Shown here: one piece after another, positions 7,354-17,463 of the stretch
Layout of the letters: each line of letters starts with the position of its first letter
How positions within the stretch are numbered: position 1 is the first letter of the stretch
Source: an uncultured Alistipes sp.
Lineage (GTDB): Bacteria > Bacteroidota > Bacteroidia > Bacteroidales > Rikenellaceae
Assembly: GCA_937899895.1 (NCBI GenBank)
Contig: CALBQR010000028.1
Location: forward strand, 1 to 49,417
Direction of reading: 5' to 3'
Length of the DNA stretch: 49,417 nucleotides
Position numbers and translations under genes: made by a program
The notes under the pieces: model-generated
Database searches by the model: none
The model's input: only the letters and a program-made list of their open reading frames with translations
Told to the model about the DNA's origin: nothing

Positions 7354-8901
7354 ATGAACAGAGAATTAGTTATCAATGTAACACCGACTGAAATCACGAT
7401 TGCTCTGGTCGAAGACAAGGTTTTGGTCGAACTAAATAAGGAACAGTGCAAGACGGGATTTGCCGTCGGCGACATCTATCTGGGTAAGATCCGCAAAATT
7501 ATGCCCGGATTGAATGCCGCTTTTGTCAATATTGGCCACGAGAAAGATGCATTTATTCACTACCTCGACCTCGGCCCGCAGTTCGCTTCGCTCTCGAAGT
7601 TGATCGCAGGCCAGAATGGAGGTCGTCGCCCGATGCGTCTTGAAAATATGCAGCTCGAACCTGCCATCGAAAAGGGTGGCAAGATCAGCTCATATCTGCA
7701 AGTGGGACAGAGCGTTATGGTGCAGGTGGCAAAGGAGGCCATCTCGACCAAAGGCCCGCGTTTGACTGCCGATGTGTCGTTGGCAGGTCGTAATGTGGTG
7801 CTTGTACCCTTCTCGAACAAGGTCTTTATTTCGCAGAAGATCCGTTCAAATGAGGAGAAAAAGCGTCTGAAACGTATTGCACAGAGCGTACTGCCGCGTA
7901 ATTTCGGAGTCATTATCCGTACGGCGGCGCAAGGTGCAAGCGATGCAGATGTCGAACACGATATCCGTTCGCTTATCGACAAGTGGCACGAGGCGTTGGA
8001 GAATGTGCGCCACGAGGTGCCGCCCGCGTTGCTGCTCAGCGAGTTGAATCGTGCGCACGCAATTATCCGCGATCTGCTTAATAGCTCGTTCTCGTCGATT
8101 ACGGTCGATGATCAGGCGATGTATGAGCAGATTCGTGAATATATCAAGGTGATCGCCCCCGATAAGGAGAAGATTGTTCGCTACTATAAGGGCTCGGTGC
8201 CCATCTTCGATAATTTCGATATCTCGAAGCAGATCAAATCGCTCTTTGCGAAGTATGTCTCGTTGAAGCGCGGTGCATATCTGATTATCGAGCATACGGA
8301 GGCTATGCACGTTATCGACGTCAATAGCGGTAATCGCACCAAGAAGGAAGACGATCAGGAGGTAACGGCAATGGAGGTCAATATGGCGGCGGCGACCGAG
8401 ATCGCTCGTCAGTTGCGCCTGCGCGATATGGGCGGTATTATCGTTGTCGATTTTATCGATATGCATAAGGCGCAAAATCGCCAGCTGTTGCACGAACATA
8501 TGACCAAACTGATGGCTGATGACCGCGCGAAGCATACCATTCTGCCGCTGTCGAAGTTCGGTTTGATGCAGATTACCCGCCACAGAGTGCGCCCAGAGGC
8601 CATTTCGGATGTGAAGGATGTCTGCCCGACGTGCTACGGTACGGGTAAGATCGAGCCGACGATCCTGCTTGACCGCAAGATCGAAAATCAGATCTCGTAT
8701 CTGGCAGGCGATAAGGGTATCAAGTATATCCGATTGAGAGTCAGCCCGTATGTGGCTTCGTTCTTGAAGCGTGGATGGCTGTCGTTGCGCCTGCGTTGGT
8801 GCCTGCGCTATCGTTGCCGTATTGTGATTACGGAGGATCAGTCGATTGGCGTAGTCGAGACACGTTATCTCGATCGCAAGGGCCGAAATTTGGTTGATTA
8901 A
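7354..8901 (+). CDS. rng: Ribonuclease E/G family endoribonuclease
   Basis: A 515-residue RNase G-type enzyme that cleaves single-stranded RNA during rRNA maturation and mRNA decay. The S1 RNA-binding domain lies near residues 35-130 (VGDIYLGKIRKIMPGLNAAFVNIG), the catalytic metal-binding acids are in HVIDVNSGNRTKKED (about 320-335) and VVDFIDM, and the zinc-link CPTCYGTGK is at about 423. It lacks the long C-terminal scaffold of RNase E, which fits RNase G. The ATG at 7354 (MNRELVINVTPTE) is preferred over an upstream in-frame TTG. Mfd follows after 76 bases. Confidence 0.95.
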   Translation: MNRELVINVTPTEITIALVEDKVLVELNKEQCKTGFAVGDIYLGKIRKIMPGLNAAFVNIGHEKDAFIHYLDLGPQFASLSKLIAGQNGGRRPMRLENMQLEPAIEKGGKISSYLQVGQSVMVQVAKEAISTKGPRLTADVSLAGRNVVLVPFSNKVFISQKIRSNEEKKRLKRIAQSVLPRNFGVIIRTAAQGASDADVEHDIRSLIDKWHEALENVRHEVPPALLLSELNRAHAIIRDLLNSSFSSITVDDQAMYEQIREYIKVIAPDKEKIVRYYKGSVPIFDNFDISKQIKSLFAKYVSLKRGAYLIIEHTEAMHVIDVNSGNRTKKEDDQEVTAMEVNMAAATEIARQLRLRDMGGIIVVDFIDMHKAQNRQLLHEHMTKLMADDRAKHTILPLSKFGLMQITRHRVRPEAISDVKDVCPTCYGTGKIEPTILLDRKIENQISYLAGDKGIKYIRLRVSPYVASFLKRGWLSLRLRWCLRYRCRIVITEDQSIGVVETRYLDRKGRNLVD

Positions 8902-8928
8902 CCTTATCGGTAACGAACATATGAAGAG

Positions 8929-8952
8929 TAGGGGCGGTGTTGAGCCGCCCTA
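8929..8952 (+). other. Stem-loop between rng and mfd
   Basis: TAGGGGCGG and CCGCCCTA form a GC-rich stem without a following T run, so it is more likely a processing or attenuation hairpin within an operon than a full terminator. Confidence 0.45.
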
Positions 8953-8977
8953 AATCTATACCTTAATATATATACAG

Positions 8978-11900
8978 ATGACACCCCGCGAGCAACTTTT
9001 GAGTGCTATCGGTCGCGATGAGACCTTTGTCGAGCTGAATCGCCAGCTCGATGGGGGAGCTATGTCGTTGCGATTGGAGGCTTTGGCTGGAAGTGCCTAT
9101 ACGGCTCTGATTGCCACTACGGTTAAGCGTCGAGGCGGTGTGCATCTTATTGTGGCTGATGATCGCGATGCAGCGGCATACGCGGCGGCAGATCTCTATG
9201 CGTTGCTCGATGCCGAGCGAGTGATGTTTCTTCCGACATCTTATAAGCGTTCGATCCAGTTCGGACAGGCCGATGCCGCAGGCTCGGTGCAACGTACGGC
9301 GGCACTGAATGCTATCCGTAACTTCAATGGCGGATATCTCGTCGTCTGTACCTATCCCGAAGCGTTGGCCGAAACGGTTGTCGATGAGCGCGAAATGGAT
9401 TCGCGTACAATCACGGTGCGCGTGGGGGATCATCTTTCGCACGAAAATCTGGTTGAAGAGTTGATTGAGGCGGGTTTCGAGCGTGTCGATTTCGTCTATG
9501 AGCCGGGGCAATATTCGCTGCGTGGCGGTATTGTCGATCTGTTCTCGTATTCGGAGAGCCGCCCGTTCCGTATCGACTTCTTTGGCGATGAGGTCGATTC
9601 GATCCGTTCGTTCGATATCTCGTCGCAGCTCTCAAAGGAGCGACTGAACCGCGTTGAGATCATTCCCAACCTGCGCGAGGTGGAGCAGGCGCGTGTCTCG
9701 GTGGCGGCATTTGCGGGTGCAAAGGTCTGCTATTGGATCGACGATCCGCTGCATATGGTGCGCCGGATGAACGATATCCGTAAGCGACTGCTGGCGGACG
9801 GCGATGATGTCGAGCAGATTGATGAGCGTGTAGTGTCGGGTAATCTGTTTGTGGCTGATAGTCGCGCGGCGGTGATGTTGATGCACCGTTCGGAGGCGCA
9901 ACAGCGCGCGGCAGAGTGCTCGCTCGACTTTGCGACTTCGCCGCAACCCACCTTCAATAAGAACTTTGGCCTGCTCGCCGACGACCTTACGGCGCGAGCG
10001 ATGCAGGGCTTTACCCCCTATATCCTTTCAGAAAATAAGGCACAGATCGAGCGACTGACGAACGTGTTCCGCCAATCGGGTCGCGCTTCGGTGCGCTTTA
10101 CGCCGCTGTCGCTGACGCTGCACGAGGGTTTTGTGTGGCCGCGATTGAAGATGTGTTGCTATACGGATCATCAGATCTTTGATCGCTATCATCGTTATCG
10201 TCTGCGTGGCGAAATCTCTCGCGATGAGAGCCTTACGGTTGCCGAACTGAATACATTGAAGGTGGGCGACTATGTTGTTCACGTCGATCACGGTGTGGGC
10301 CGTTTCGGTGGTCTGGTGAAGACGGTCGAGAATGGAAAGCAGTTCGAGTCGATCAAATTGGAGTATCGAGATGGCGATGTACTGCTGGTTAATGTCCATT
10401 CGTTGCACCGAATTGCGCGTTACAAATCGGGCGATGGCGAGCCGCCGAAGATCTATAAACTTGGATCGGGAGCTTGGCAGAAGCTGAAAAATGCAACCAA
10501 AAAGGCTGTTAAAGATATTGCGCGTGAGCTGATTACGCTCTATGCGAAGCGAAAGGCGACCCCCGGTTTCGCATTTTCGCCCGATGGCTATCTGCAACAC
10601 GAATTGGAGGCTTCGTTTGAGTATGAGGATACGCCCGATCAGCAGCGAGCAGTCGAGGCTGTCAAGCAGGATATGGAATCGACCCGCCCGATGGATCGAC
10701 TGATATGTGGCGATGTGGGTTTCGGTAAGACCGAAGTGGCTGTACGTGCGGCGTTTAAGGCTGTTACGGATGGCAAGCAGGTGGCAATCTTGGTGCCGAC
10801 GACAATCCTCTCGTTGCAACACTATCGTACATTCTCGCACCGTCTGCGAGAGTTCCCCGTGCGTATTGAGCATTTGAGCAGAACAAAATCTGCCCGCGAT
10901 GTTACGGCTACGCTGGCCGATCTGGAAGCGGGTAAAATCGACATCTTGATCGGAACGCATAAGATTTTGGGTAAGAATGTGCGTTTCAAGGAGTTAGGCT
11001 TGCTGATTGTTGACGAAGAGCAGAAGTTTGGCGTGGGTGCAAAGGAGAAGTTGCGCCAAATGAGTGTCAATGTCGATACGCTGACGCTGACCGCAACGCC
11101 CATTCCGCGCACGTTGCAGTTCTCGTTGATGGGATCGCGCGATCTGTCGGTAATCTCGACCCCGCCACCCAATCGCCAACCTATTGTAACTGAATCACAT
11201 CTGTTTGGCGAGGAGATCATTCGTGAGGCGATCGAGGCGGAGCTGGCACGCGGTGGTCAGGTCTATTTTGTCCATAATCGAATCGACGATCTGCTCACAA
11301 TTCAGGGTATGATCGCCCGTATCTGCCCCAAGGCGCGAACGGCAATCGGCCACGGTCGAATGAATGCGCAGGATATGGAGAAGCTCATTATGGACTTCAT
11401 CTATGGCGAGTTTGATGTGTTGATTGCAACCTCGATTGTCGAGAACGGAATCGACATCCCCAATGCCAATACGATCATTATTAATGGTGCTCACAAGTTC
11501 GGACTCAGCGAGTTACATCAGATGCGCGGTCGCGTGGGCCGATCGGACAAGAAGGCATATTGCTACCTGCTGTCGCCTCCCGATGAACTGCTTACGGATG
11601 ATGCACGTCGTCGTCTGCGAGCAATCGAGGAGTTCTCGGACCTGGGATCGGGATTCAATATTGCAATGCAGGATCTGGATATTCGCGGTGCGGGCAACCT
11701 GCTCGGAGCGGAGCAGAGTGGTTACATTGCCGATATCGGTTTTGAGACCTACCAGAAGATTTTGGCCGAGGCGATGGCCGAGTTGCGAAGTGAGGGCGTC
11801 GATATGCACGATCTGCCTGATGCAGAGCAGTTTGCCAAAGGGTCGAGCGAGGTGCGATATGTCGAAGATACTACCATTGATATTGATGTGCAGGCATTGC

Positions 11901-12340
11901 TTCCCGATGGGTATATCGGACAGACGGCCGAGAAACTGCGCCTCTACCGCGAGTTGGATAACCTGACGAGTGAGGGCGATTTGCAGGCCTTCGAGCAGCG
12001 TCTGATCGACCGTTTCGGACCGTTGCCGCGCGAGGCGACCGAGCTGATGAATGTGGTGCGTCTGCGTCGTGAGGCTGTCGCGCTCGGTTTGGAGAGGGTG
12101 AAGGTGAAAAATGGTCTGATGATAGTCCATTTTATCTCAAATTCGCAGTCGCCATACTTCAAAAGTGATGTCTTTATGAACCTTTTGCGCACAATTACGG
12201 CCCGACCGCAAAAATTTGTGCTACGACAGAATAATAATCGCCTTGCTATGACCGTTAGAGATATAAAGAGTATTGAATCGGCGTGGCAAACTTTGCGCTC
12301 TCTGCGCTCCTTTACGGAGGTCAATGGGGGTGAAAGGTGA
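8978..12340 (+). CDS. mfd: Transcription-repair coupling factor Mfd
   Basis: A 1120-residue ATPase that removes RNA polymerase stalled at DNA lesions and recruits UvrA. In order: UvrB-like N-terminal module (1-400), CarD/RID-type RNA polymerase-binding domain (from about 420, LKVGDYVVHVDHGVGRFGG), and the RecG-like translocase with Walker A GDVGFGKTE (Lys about 583), Walker B IVDEEQ (about 680) and TATPIPRTL. The C-terminal TRCF domain ends about residue 1110. Length is normal. It follows rng on the same strand; the next gene has its own promoter. Confidence 0.97.
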   Translation: MTPREQLLSAIGRDETFVELNRQLDGGAMSLRLEALAGSAYTALIATTVKRRGGVHLIVADDRDAAAYAAADLYALLDAERVMFLPTSYKRSIQFGQADAAGSVQRTAALNAIRNFNGGYLVVCTYPEALAETVVDEREMDSRTITVRVGDHLSHENLVEELIEAGFERVDFVYEPGQYSLRGGIVDLFSYSESRPFRIDFFGDEVDSIRSFDISSQLSKERLNRVEIIPNLREVEQARVSVAAFAGAKVCYWIDDPLHMVRRMNDIRKRLLADGDDVEQIDERVVSGNLFVADSRAAVMLMHRSEAQQRAAECSLDFATSPQPTFNKNFGLLADDLTARAMQGFTPYILSENKAQIERLTNVFRQSGRASVRFTPLSLTLHEGFVWPRLKMCCYTDHQIFDRYHRYRLRGEISRDESLTVAELNTLKVGDYVVHVDHGVGRFGGLVKTVENGKQFESIKLEYRDGDVLLVNVHSLHRIARYKSGDGEPPKIYKLGSGAWQKLKNATKKAVKDIARELITLYAKRKATPGFAFSPDGYLQHELEASFEYEDTPDQQRAVEAVKQDMESTRPMDRLICGDVGFGKTEVAVRAAFKAVTDGKQVAILVPTTILSLQHYRTFSHRLREFPVRIEHLSRTKSARDVTATLADLEAGKIDILIGTHKILGKNVRFKELGLLIVDEEQKFGVGAKEKLRQMSVNVDTLTLTATPIPRTLQFSLMGSRDLSVISTPPPNRQPIVTESHLFGEEIIREAIEAELARGGQVYFVHNRIDDLLTIQGMIARICPKARTAIGHGRMNAQDMEKLIMDFIYGEFDVLIATSIVENGIDIPNANTIIINGAHKFGLSELHQMRGRVGRSDKKAYCYLLSPPDELLTDDARRRLRAIEEFSDLGSGFNIAMQDLDIRGAGNLLGAEQSGYIADIGFETYQKILAEAMAELRSEGVDMHDLPDAEQFAKGSSEVRYVEDTTIDIDVQALLPDGYIGQTAEKLRLYRELDNLTSEGDLQAFEQRLIDRFGPLPREATELMNVVRLRREAVALGLERVKVKNGLMIVHFISNSQSPYFKSDVFMNLLRTITARPQKFVLRQNNNRLAMTVRDIKSIESAWQTLRSLRSFTEVNGGER

Positions 12341-12356
12341 TTTTTTGCCTTAAAAT

Positions 12357-12387
12357 TTTGTTAAACAAATTAAAAACACGATATTTG
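12357..12387 (+). promoter_or_regulatory. Promoter of the envelope gene block
   Basis: TTTG at 12357-12360, 19 bases, then GATATTTG at 12380-12387 (seven of eight matches to TAnnTTTG). It lies just after the mfd stop and before the outer-membrane barrel gene. Confidence 0.55.
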
Positions 12388-12436
12388 CAGTTACGATTGG
12401 ACTTTATATCCCTATCTGCCTGAATAATTGAAACTA

Positions 12437-13744
12437 ATGCGAATTTTTAGACACATATTTATCCTGCTCGCTACGGCGGCTGTTCTGGTTGCTCCTTCGG
12501 TGCTCCGCGCACAGGAGAGTAGCCTCAATGCGTTTTCGCCCTACACGATGTATGGTGTAGGTGAGTTGCATACCCCCGGTACCGTTGCTCAACGATCAAT
12601 GGGCGGTGTCGGTGTTGCTATGCAGAGCAACTTGGTTTATAACCCGCTGAACCCCGCTGCGCTTGGTAATATGATGCAGCAGTCGTTCATCTTTAACTTC
12701 GGCGTTGAGGGTCAGAACTTTTACGCAAAGCAGGGCGATGCAAAGACGAGCTTCAATACGTTCAACGTGCGCGATATCGCAGTCCAGTTCCCGCTTGCCA
12801 AGAGATTGGCAATGAGCGCGAGCGTAACTCCGTATAGCAGTGTTGGTTATCGAATTCTTACCGAGGAGACCAACCCCGATGTGCTGGCCGATATCGGTTA
12901 CGTTGATTACTACTATACGGGCGAAGGCTCGATTACCGAGGCGAAGTTGGCTATCGGTTGGGAGCCGTTCAAACGTTTCTACGTGGGTGCTTCGGCAATA
13001 TTCTATGTCGGTGATATTGACCGCTATAATACCACTCGCATTACGGCTCTTACCGCCGGACAGGGTACCTTCTCGTCGGCATCGAAGCTCAATAATTTGA
13101 GCGTGTCGCGCATAATGGGTAACGTAGGCGTTCAGTACCATATCATTATGAAGCCCAAAGCGGCTCTGACGGTGGGTGCTGTCTATGATTTCGGTGGCGA
13201 GTTGAAGGCGAAGAGCAAGGAGTTTGTATCGTCGAATAATGTGTTTAGCGATACCGTTTCGCTGAAAAAGGGTGTGAGCCCCATCGCTTTGCCCCGATCG
13301 GTGAGCGCAGGTATCTACTTCCACAGCCCGAAATGGGTTGCAGGTTTCGACTATGTGTTTCAGGATTGGAAGAGTAACAATGATTACGATGCGGTAAATA
13401 AGGTTGGTTACACCAATACCCACACCTATAAACTCGGTGTTCAATTTACGCCTAACCGCGGCGACGTGCGTCGAGTGCTGAATCGTTGGTCGTACCGCCT
13501 GGGTGCTCGCTACGGTCAGTCGTATATGACCTTCCACGGCACGAAATTGCCGGAGGCGGCCCTGACACTCGGTGTCGGTATCCCGATCAAGCTGTTCGGA
13601 ACATCGTCAATCGACGTCGGTGTGGAACTCGGCCGACGAGGAACATTGGCCAACGGTTTGATTCGCGACAACTACTTTAAGATCTCGGTCGGTATGTCGA
13701 TGTTCGGCGAAGACTATTGGTTCTCGCGTTATAAGATTGACTAA
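12437..13744 (+). CDS. Outer-membrane beta-barrel protein of unknown function
   Basis: A 435-residue protein with a signal peptide (MRIFRHIFILLATAAVLVAPSVLRAQ) and a pattern of alternating amphipathic strands ending in an aromatic-rich stretch. It resembles the Bacteroidetes proteins that start with SSLNAFSPYTMYGVG and carry an RSMGGVGVAMQSN segment, reminiscent of PorV/FadL-like barrels. The start is the ATG at 12437; an in-frame TTG three codons upstream is less likely. It heads a block of TPR protein, LptC, CNNM/CBS protein and PpiD whose order I recall as conserved in Bacteroidales, suggesting a role in outer-membrane assembly or lipid transport. No specific function can be assigned. Confidence 0.8.
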   Translation: MRIFRHIFILLATAAVLVAPSVLRAQESSLNAFSPYTMYGVGELHTPGTVAQRSMGGVGVAMQSNLVYNPLNPAALGNMMQQSFIFNFGVEGQNFYAKQGDAKTSFNTFNVRDIAVQFPLAKRLAMSASVTPYSSVGYRILTEETNPDVLADIGYVDYYYTGEGSITEAKLAIGWEPFKRFYVGASAIFYVGDIDRYNTTRITALTAGQGTFSSASKLNNLSVSRIMGNVGVQYHIIMKPKAALTVGAVYDFGGELKAKSKEFVSSNNVFSDTVSLKKGVSPIALPRSVSAGIYFHSPKWVAGFDYVFQDWKSNNDYDAVNKVGYTNTHTYKLGVQFTPNRGDVRRVLNRWSYRLGARYGQSYMTFHGTKLPEAALTLGVGIPIKLFGTSSIDVGVELGRRGTLANGLIRDNYFKISVGMSMFGEDYWFSRYKID

Positions 13745-13815
13745 CAGGATTGTGGCGAACAATAATGCTAACTTAAAATACAAAGAAAATAATCAAATTT
13801 AACCTAATTAAAGAG

Positions 13816-15156
13816 ATGAAAAATTTAAAATCACTGCTCGTGGCAGCGTTCTCGATCGCTGCAATGGCTGTATCTGCACAGGATTTCAGCAGCCCCGCAT
13901 TTGCAAAGTATGGTGATACCCCTGAGGAGCGTAAGGCTAACGTGTTGGCTTACAACTTCTACAAGGATGCTTACGTAAACCGCAACTGGGCCGAGGTAAC
14001 CCGTATGTTCCCTGACATCGTGGCAAAGTGCCCCAAGGCAAGCGTTAACATCTACATCTATGGTGCTACTGCTTATAAGGGTCGCATCGCAGCCGAGAAG
14101 GATGCTGCAAAGAAGGCAGAGTTGGTTGATTCGCTGTTGCACGTTTACGATCTGCGTATGGATTACTTCGGTGATCACGCAAAGTTCGGTACCATTGCAA
14201 CCTATCCTTTGAAGGCTCGTGAGTACTTGACTTACAAGTATGAGGATCGTGCAGGCGTACGTGATATTTTGTCGAAGGCTGTTGAGGCTTGCGGTGATCA
14301 GGTAGAGCCCGATTTCGTAGTTTTGGCATTCTCGGAGTTGGTTGAGGACTACAAGACTTGGAACGAGGTTGATGCCGGTGCTATCCTTGACGCTTACGAT
14401 CGCTTCTCGCCTATGGTTGAGGCTGATGAGGATGCGAAGGGCAACTTGGAGGCATTGTTCGGCCAGAGTGGTGCTGCAAAGTGCGAGAACTTGGAGAAGC
14501 TCTTCCGCGAGAAGTTGGAGGCAGAGCCCGAAAATCAGGAGTTGTTGGAGCGTGCTTTCGCTCTGATGTCGCGTGCTTCGGATTGCGGTGAGAACGAGTT
14601 CTATATCGAGGTTGCAGAGAAGCAGCACGCTGTTAAGCCTTCGGCTGCAACTGCTGACTTCTTGGCTAACGTATTCCAGACTCGTGGTGAGAACGAGAAG
14701 GCTTTGAAGTATATCAACGACGTATTGGGCAACACTACCGAGCCCGCAGAGTTGTCGAAGCTCTACTCGCGTATCGCAGGTTTGGAGATCGCACAGAACC
14801 ACTATGCAGAGGCTGCAAAGGCTGCAAAGACTGCTCGTGAGCACAACGCAGAGAATGGTCTGGCTTACTTCTTCTTGGCACAGGCTTACGCTGCAACCAG
14901 CGGTGGCTGTCAGGGTATCGACAAGAACGCAGTTTATTGGGCTGCATACGACGTAATGTCGCAGGCTCGTAAGTTGATGGAGAACGATCCTGAGCAGGCT
15001 CGCGTTGTTGAGGTTGCTGACAAGATGATGGGCGCATATCGTGGTGGTTTCCCCACTGCTGAGGACGGTTTCTTCAACGACTTGAAGGCTGGTCAGGGCT
15101 ACGTAGTTAAGTGCGGTCTGGCTGCCGGTACTTCGACTACCGTTCGCTTCAAGTAG
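13816..15156 (+). CDS. Secreted TPR-type repeat protein
   Basis: A 446-residue exported protein (signal peptide MKNLKSLLVAAFSIAAMAVSAQ). The mature part is helical; tetratricopeptide-like repeats are clearest at about 265-370 (EKALKYINDVLGN ... AELSKLYSRIAGLEIAQNHYAEAAKAAKTAREHNAENGLAYFFLAQAYAA, quoted as separate pieces with 71-base upstream gap to the barrel gene). Codon choice differs sharply from mfd: leucine is mostly TTG, lysine almost always AAG, which suggests a highly expressed protein. It is probably periplasmic and acts as a protein-protein scaffold in the envelope block, but the partner is unknown. Confidence 0.8.
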   Translation: MKNLKSLLVAAFSIAAMAVSAQDFSSPAFAKYGDTPEERKANVLAYNFYKDAYVNRNWAEVTRMFPDIVAKCPKASVNIYIYGATAYKGRIAAEKDAAKKAELVDSLLHVYDLRMDYFGDHAKFGTIATYPLKAREYLTYKYEDRAGVRDILSKAVEACGDQVEPDFVVLAFSELVEDYKTWNEVDAGAILDAYDRFSPMVEADEDAKGNLEALFGQSGAAKCENLEKLFREKLEAEPENQELLERAFALMSRASDCGENEFYIEVAEKQHAVKPSAATADFLANVFQTRGENEKALKYINDVLGNTTEPAELSKLYSRIAGLEIAQNHYAEAAKAAKTAREHNAENGLAYFFLAQAYAATSGGCQGIDKNAVYWAAYDVMSQARKLMENDPEQARVVEVADKMMGAYRGGFPTAEDGFFNDLKAGQGYVVKCGLAAGTSTTVRFK

Positions 15157-15178
15157 TAAGTAACTATTCGAGTTCCGA

Positions 15179-15988
15179 ATGAAAGGTTTGGAATACCGAA
15201 AATATGCATTGGTAGCACTCTCCATGGTGGGGAGTGCTATCTTGCTTACTGCCTGCGGCGGTGAGCAGCCCGTTGAACAGGAGTCGGAGCAGACCATTAT
15301 GACCGAACACAGTGTCGATCTGGTGATGGTGATGACCGAGAATGGAGCAAAGTCATATCGATTCCAAACCCCGCTGATGGAGGGTTATAAACTTGCCAAG
15401 GAGCCCTATATGGAGTTCCGCGAAGGTATCGACATCGTAACCTATAAGGGCGAGAGCGATACTGCGCAGGTCGAGTCGCATCTGTCGGCCAATTATGCCA
15501 TCTTCTACGAAGAGCGAAAATTGTGGGAGGTAAAGGGTAATGTCGTGGCAAAGAACTCTGATAATCAGACGCTTTATACACAGCAGCTGTTCTGGGATCA
15601 GAAGTCGAAACGCATCTACTCGAATGTCGATTGCAAGGTCTTGATGGGCCAGGATTATTGGTTCGGCGAGGGCTTTGAGTCTGACGAGGAGCTGAAAAAT
15701 TGGCACTTCCGCCGCTATCGTGGCCGTATGTGGGTTGATGCCGAGCCGAATCGCCCCGAAGACTCGACGACGGTTAATAGATCGATATCAGGCGATTCGC
15801 GTATGGTCAATACCAACACACTCGGAGGAGGAGAGCAGCGAAATTCGTTTATGAGACCTGTCAATACAACCTCGGAGCAGGCTCCGCGCCGACAGCTCGA
15901 ACAGGCTCCCGAACGCAAAACATCGCCCAAACGTCGTAACGAGCCCAAACGAGAGGTCGAGAAGGCACAAGTGACATTGGCCGAGTAG
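15179..15988 (+). CDS. lptC: LPS export lipoprotein LptC-like
   Basis: A 269-residue lipoprotein (lipobox LLTAC, Cys26). The following region (about 60-190) has the short repeating beta-strands of the LptC/OstA beta-jellyroll that carries LPS from the inner membrane to LptA: YRFQTPLMEGYKLA, DSHL-type strands, KLWEVKGNVVAKNSD, LFWDQKSKRIYSN. Two points are unusual: anchoring by lipid rather than a transmembrane helix, as in other Bacteroidetes LptC-like proteins, and a 70-residue Arg/Glu/Pro-rich, probably disordered C-terminal tail (about 200-269). It lies 22 bases after the TPR gene. Confidence 0.85.
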   Translation: MKGLEYRKYALVALSMVGSAILLTACGGEQPVEQESEQTIMTEHSVDLVMVMTENGAKSYRFQTPLMEGYKLAKEPYMEFREGIDIVTYKGESDTAQVESHLSANYAIFYEERKLWEVKGNVVAKNSDNQTLYTQQLFWDQKSKRIYSNVDCKVLMGQDYWFGEGFESDEELKNWHFRRYRGRMWVDAEPNRPEDSTTVNRSISGDSRMVNTNTLGGGEQRNSFMRPVNTTSEQAPRRQLEQAPERKTSPKRRNEPKREVEKAQVTLAE

Positions 15989-16104
15989 GCAAGTGCAGTG
16001 TTATCTGCAAATTTGAAAAACAAGTAGCCCACAACTACTATAAAAGTGTGGAACGCAGTAAATTGGTCTATGGAGATAGACAATTAATATATTGAGATAA
16101 AGAG

Positions 16105-17358
16105 ATGATTATCAGCTCGATAATTGTGGTTTTAGTGATGTTGTTGCTATCGGCGTTCTTCTCCGGTATGGAGATCGCCTTCGTTAGCGCAAATCGCCTT
16201 AAAACCGAAATCGACCGTAAGCAGAGCCGCACGTTCGACTATATAGCCGATGTATTTACCCGCAATTCGAATCAGTATATCACGACGATTCTTGTGGGTA
16301 ATAATATCGCATTGGTTATCTATTCGCTCTATATGTCCACGCTGATTCAGGTGCTCGGCGCTGCATTTGGCTGGGAGGCGATCGCAAACGGCTCGGTGCT
16401 GCTCGAAACGGTACTCTCGACAATCATCGTAATCTTTGTTGGCGAATTTATCCCCAAGTCGCTATTTAAGCTCAATCCGAACTTCTATTTCCGCACGCTG
16501 GCAATTCCAATTTTCCTGTTTTATGTCATTCTCTATCCGATCGCTAAACTGACTACGGGTATCTCGTTTCTGATCCTGCGCGTATTGGGTCAGAAGGTGA
16601 AGGATCGCCGTAAGACAGAGCAGTTTGACCGTGAAGATTTAGCAACGCTGCTCGAAGATTCGACCGATGCCGAGCACGAGGAGAATGAGATAAAATTGTT
16701 CCAAAATGTATTGGAATTTCCCGATTTGGCAGTGCGCGATTGTATGATCCCGCGCGTGGATGTCGAGGCCGTCGAGGCCGATTGCCCGATCGAGGAGCTT
16801 ACGGCACGTTTCGCCGAGAGCCAATATTCGCGTATCTTCGTCTATGAGGGTACGATCGACAATATTATCGGATATGTCAACTCAAAGAGACTGTTCAACA
16901 ATCCCCAGCGACTGCAAGATGTGATGATGTCGGTCAATTATGTGCCCGAAACAATGCCCTTGCAGCGTCTGCTGACCGATTTCATCAAGCGTCGTAGCTC
17001 GATTGCGGTGGTTATCGATGAGTTTGGCGGTACGGCGGGTATCGTCTCGTTGGAGGATATGTTGGAGGAGATCTTCGGCGAGATCGAGGATGAACACGAC
17101 TCGCAGGATCTGGTCGAGAAGCGTATCTCGGAGAGCGAGTATGTGCTCTCGGCACGTCTTGAAGTCGATTACTTGAACGAAAAATATTCGCTTGGAATAG
17201 AGGAGAGTAGGGAGTATGATACGCTGGCGGGCTTTGTGATCTATCATCACGAGGGTATCCCGTCGCAGGGCGAAAATCTCACAATCGGCAATATGTCGAT
17301 CAAGATTTTGCGTACCTCGCAGTCGCGTATCGATCTGGTGAAGATCAAGGTGCAGTAG
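16105..17358 (+). CDS. CNNM/CBS-domain membrane protein (hemolysin C/CorC family)
   Basis: A 417-residue inner-membrane protein. The N-terminal DUF21/CNNM domain (1-185) has four hydrophobic segments, starting IISSIIVVLVMLLLSAFFSG with the typical GMEIAFVSANRLK; a CBS pair follows (about 205-325, RDCMIPRVDVEAV and SSIAVVIDEFGGTAGIVS), then a CorC_HlyC domain (about 335-417). Relatives affect magnesium or other cation export. The hemolysin name is historical. It lies 116 bases after lptC within the envelope block. Confidence 0.92.
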   Translation: MIISSIIVVLVMLLLSAFFSGMEIAFVSANRLKTEIDRKQSRTFDYIADVFTRNSNQYITTILVGNNIALVIYSLYMSTLIQVLGAAFGWEAIANGSVLLETVLSTIIVIFVGEFIPKSLFKLNPNFYFRTLAIPIFLFYVILYPIAKLTTGISFLILRVLGQKVKDRRKTEQFDREDLATLLEDSTDAEHEENEIKLFQNVLEFPDLAVRDCMIPRVDVEAVEADCPIEELTARFAESQYSRIFVYEGTIDNIIGYVNSKRLFNNPQRLQDVMMSVNYVPETMPLQRLLTDFIKRRSSIAVVIDEFGGTAGIVSLEDMLEEIFGEIEDEHDSQDLVEKRISESEYVLSARLEVDYLNEKYSLGIEESREYDTLAGFVIYHHEGIPSQGENLTIGNMSIKILRTSQSRIDLVKIKVQ

Positions 17359-17463
17359 CCAAAGATTTACTCCCCGTCGGCCCGATTTTATGCAAAAGAG
17401 GGTGCAAAGGGGTGAGAAATTGGCTTTTCCGAAGGAAAATATATACATCCGAGGGCAAAAATG

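Noticed and set aside
7065..7391. Possible 108-residue protein before rng
   Set aside because: Its sequence is made of the AACCATTCAAAGAAC repeats and low-complexity basic residues, and it overlaps the rng start.
13831..15297. Minus-strand open frame of 488 codons opposite the TPR gene
   Set aside because: Codon-bias shadow; no promoter or recognisable domain.
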